NCBI RefSeq assembly: GCF_902170305.1
Contig: NZ_CABHWW010000024.1
Coordinates: 1-64,000 of the forward strand
Length of the DNA stretch: 64,000 bases
Direction: 5' to 3'
DNA from: Yersinia alsatica
Lineage (GTDB): Bacteria > Pseudomonadota > Gammaproteobacteria > Enterobacterales > Enterobacteriaceae
Shown here piece after piece: positions 62,129-64,000 of the stretch (positions are counted from its first letter, which is position 1; each line of letters opens with the position of its first letter). The notes below the pieces were generated by a model. That model did no database searches. It was given only the letters and a program-made list of their open reading frames with translations, and was not told where the DNA came from. The translations under genes were made by a program, and so were the position numbers.

Positions 62129-62208
62129 TCTGCTATTTGCTTAACATCATTATTACTGCTTAACAGAATGCTCTGCCCCGCACATGGGGTGGAGCATGTA
62201 GGTCTCAC

Positions 62209-63687
62209 ATGTCCAATCGCTATTCGAACCTTTTTACCCAGCGCAACTCTCTAGTTCTTCTTTTGTTGGGATTTGCTTCCGGTCTCCCTTTAGCTCTTAC
62301 CGGCGGGACGCTGCAAGCCTGGATGACGGTTGAAAACGTCGATCTAAAAACTATTGGTATTTTCTCTTTGGTCGGTCAGGCCTACGTCTTCAAGTTCCTC
62401 TGGTCCCCGTTGATGGACCGCTATACGCCCTCATTTCTTGGCCGTCGACGCGGTTGGTTGTTAATCAGCCAATTGCTGTTAATTGTCGCCATCATCGCCA
62501 TGGGCTTTATGGAACCGGCTAAACATTTATGGTGGTTAGCCGCTATCGCCGTGCTAGTTGCATTCTGTTCTGCATCGCAAGATATTGTTTTTGATGCTTA
62601 TAAAACCGATTTACTCAGCGCTGAAGAGCGCGGCACCGGTGCGGCAGTTTCTGTATTAGGCTATCGCTTGGCAATGTTGGTGTCCGGTGGTCTGGCCCTG
62701 TGGATAGCCGACCGTTATCTCGGCTGGCAATCGACCTACTGGCTGATGGCCGGGCTCATGTTAATTGGGGTGTTTGCTACCCTATTTGCTCCTGAGCCTG
62801 TGATTCGAATTGCCCCCCCCAAAACCTTAGAACAGGCGATCGTCGAGCCCTTACGTGATTTCTTTGGCCGTAACAATGCGTGGCTGATTTTGCTGCTTAT
62901 CGTGCTGTACAAAATGGGGGATGCCTTTGCTGCTAGTCTGAGTACCACATTCCTGATCCGTGGGATAGGTTTCGATGCTGGTGAAGTCGGTCTGGTCAAT
63001 AAAACATTAGGATTGATTGCCACGATTATTGGTGCGCTCTATGGCGGCCTGTTGATGCAGCGCTTGAGCTTATTCCGGGCATTAATGATTTTCGGGATTC
63101 TACAAGCCGTTTCCAATATCGGCTATTGGCTGTTATCTATCACCGACAAGAATATATTCTCCATGGGCAGCGCCATCTTCCTGGAGAACTTGTGCGGCGG
63201 GATGGGGACTGCGGCCTTCGTCGCCCTACTGATGACGCTCTGTAATAAATCGTTCTCTGCCACACAATTTGCTTTGTTATCAGCATTATCGGCAGTAGGT
63301 CGAGTTTATGTCGGCCCAATTGCCGGCTGGTTTGTTGAAACTCATGGCTGGCCTCTGTTCTATTTATTCTCTATTGCTGCGGCGATTCCGGGGTTAATTC
63401 TGCTTTATATCTGCCGCCAGACACTGGAACACACCCAAAAAACAGATGAGTTCATGCCTCGTACTGCATTTAAAACAGCTTATCGTTGGGCGCTACGCTT
63501 TTTGACAATTGGCTGCATTTTATTAGCCGCCTGGCTGATTTTACTGATATGCAACGCGCTGGATTGGACCGCTGCCCCACAATTGGCCGATATATTACTG
63601 CTGCGAGGCATTCAGCTCAGTGTGGTCGGTATGGTTCTGGGTGGCGTATTGGATTATCTCGCGCTCAGACGAGAGAAATTAGCTTAA
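62209..63687 (+). CDS. ampG: Muropeptide MFS transporter AmpG
   Basis: AmpG imports GlcNAc-anhydroMurNAc peptides from the periplasm for cell-wall recycling and AmpC induction. The product is 492 aa with about fourteen membrane helices. SLVLLLLGFASGLPLALTGGTLQAWM at the N-terminus and FKFLWSPLMDRYTPSFLGRRRGWLL with the conserved MFS loop identify it. It follows yajG and ends in a strong terminator. Confidence 0.97.
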   Translation: MSNRYSNLFTQRNSLVLLLLGFASGLPLALTGGTLQAWMTVENVDLKTIGIFSLVGQAYVFKFLWSPLMDRYTPSFLGRRRGWLLISQLLLIVAIIAMGFMEPAKHLWWLAAIAVLVAFCSASQDIVFDAYKTDLLSAEERGTGAAVSVLGYRLAMLVSGGLALWIADRYLGWQSTYWLMAGLMLIGVFATLFAPEPVIRIAPPKTLEQAIVEPLRDFFGRNNAWLILLLIVLYKMGDAFAASLSTTFLIRGIGFDAGEVGLVNKTLGLIATIIGALYGGLLMQRLSLFRALMIFGILQAVSNIGYWLLSITDKNIFSMGSAIFLENLCGGMGTAAFVALLMTLCNKSFSATQFALLSALSAVGRVYVGPIAGWFVETHGWPLFYLFSIAAAIPGLILLYICRQTLEHTQKTDEFMPRTAFKTAYRWALRFLTIGCILLAAWLILLICNALDWTAAPQLADILLLRGIQLSVVGMVLGGVLDYLALRREKLA

Positions 63688-63706
63688 TAAACTCCCGTCA
63701 TTAACT

Positions 63707-63732
63707 AAAGCCGGTACTTGTGCCGGCTTTTT
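63707..63732 (+). terminator. yajG-ampG terminator
   Basis: AAAGCCGG/CCGGCTTT stem with a small loop and six T, 19 bp past the ampG stop. Confidence 0.92.
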
Positions 63733-63971
63733 TGCATTTGTCAGTTAGAAAAATAACTTCAGCCCATCCAATCTTTGACGCTCCCTTAGTACATTAATTG
63801 AACCATGTCACAAATTTAAGCAACACTTGCAAAATATTATTCACAAAACGAGATCTACATCACTTTGAGCTATTTATCCTTTCGTGCTCTGGGACTATGA
63901 TGTGCGCACTTTTTGTTAAGGACTGTGTCCTTTTGTTTCTCCTGACATCTTTCAACTACACAGAGGCATTT

Positions 63972-64000
63972 ATGCGTAAAATTCTTATCGGCGCAGCCGC
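63972..64000 (+). CDS. Start of a truncated gene, unidentified
   Basis: The window ends nine codons into a frame reading MRKILIGAA. AGAGG precedes the ATG by five bases. The basic start and hydrophobic stretch suggest a signal peptide. In E. coli the next gene is cyoA, but the cyoA N-terminus there differs, so I do not assign it. Upstream is 284 bp of AT-rich DNA after the ampG terminator. Confidence 0.55.

Overview
The window is a chromosomal segment of a Yersinia species. YmoB and YmoA (35379-35997) are the Yersinia versions of TomB/Hha. The backbone is collinear with the E. coli K-12 interval hemH-adk-htpG-recR-ybaB-dnaX-apt ... acrRAB ... ffs-ybaZ-tesB-amtB-glnK-mdlBA ... queC ... ppiD-hupB-lon-clpX-clpP-tig-bolA-yajG-ampG. 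An O-antigen or outer-core cluster directly downstream of hemH is also the Yersinia arrangement. The species cannot be fixed from the sequence alone.

Region 1 (1-6440): the promoter-proximal end of a surface-polysaccharide cluster, read leftward and clearly more AT-rich than the rest. It starts with a JUMPstart/ops element (6401-6437). Then come a Wzx-type flippase, a 777-residue protein fusing a radical SAM/SPASM enzyme to a polysaccharide pyruvyl transferase, a GT4 glycosyltransferase (WcaC-like), a GT2 glycosyltransferase (WcaE-like), and a GT4 enzyme cut by the window edge. The fusion protein is the most unusual gene in the window.

Region 2 (6800-25950): housekeeping genes for heme (hemH), nucleotides (adk, apt), chaperoning (htpG with a sigma-32 promoter), replication and repair (recR, ybaB, dnaX with a complete programmed frameshift signal, priC), rsmS, the mechanosensitive channel mscK, a YchN-like gene, and the acrR/acrAB efflux locus with its operator. 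ERIC-type 127-bp repeats lie at 8552 and 15483.

Region 3 (26000-35370): an accessory block between acrB and ymoB that is absent from the E. coli backbone at this position. It holds (a) a compact five-gene yhfY-X-W-U-T-like operon of unknown pathway, (b) a Zur-box-controlled pair of alternative ribosomal proteins L31 and L36, (c) a zinc-type ABC importer in the order ATPase-permease-binding protein, and (d) a long AT-rich spacer with an unrecognised small gene. Items b and c together look like a zinc-starvation module.

Region 4 (35379-63690): ymoB-ymoA, the 4.5S RNA gene, ybaZ(atl), ybaY, tesB, a glnK-amtB operon with a sigma-54 promoter and an NtrC site, the mdlAB exporter, a decR/ccdA cysteine-detoxification pair, cof, ybaE, queC, fadM, ybaV, ppiD, hupB, the lon/clpX/clpP/tig proteostasis group with heat-shock promoters, bolA, yajG and ampG. 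The last 29 bases open a further rightward gene. No tRNA, insertion sequence, prophage or CRISPR array was seen.
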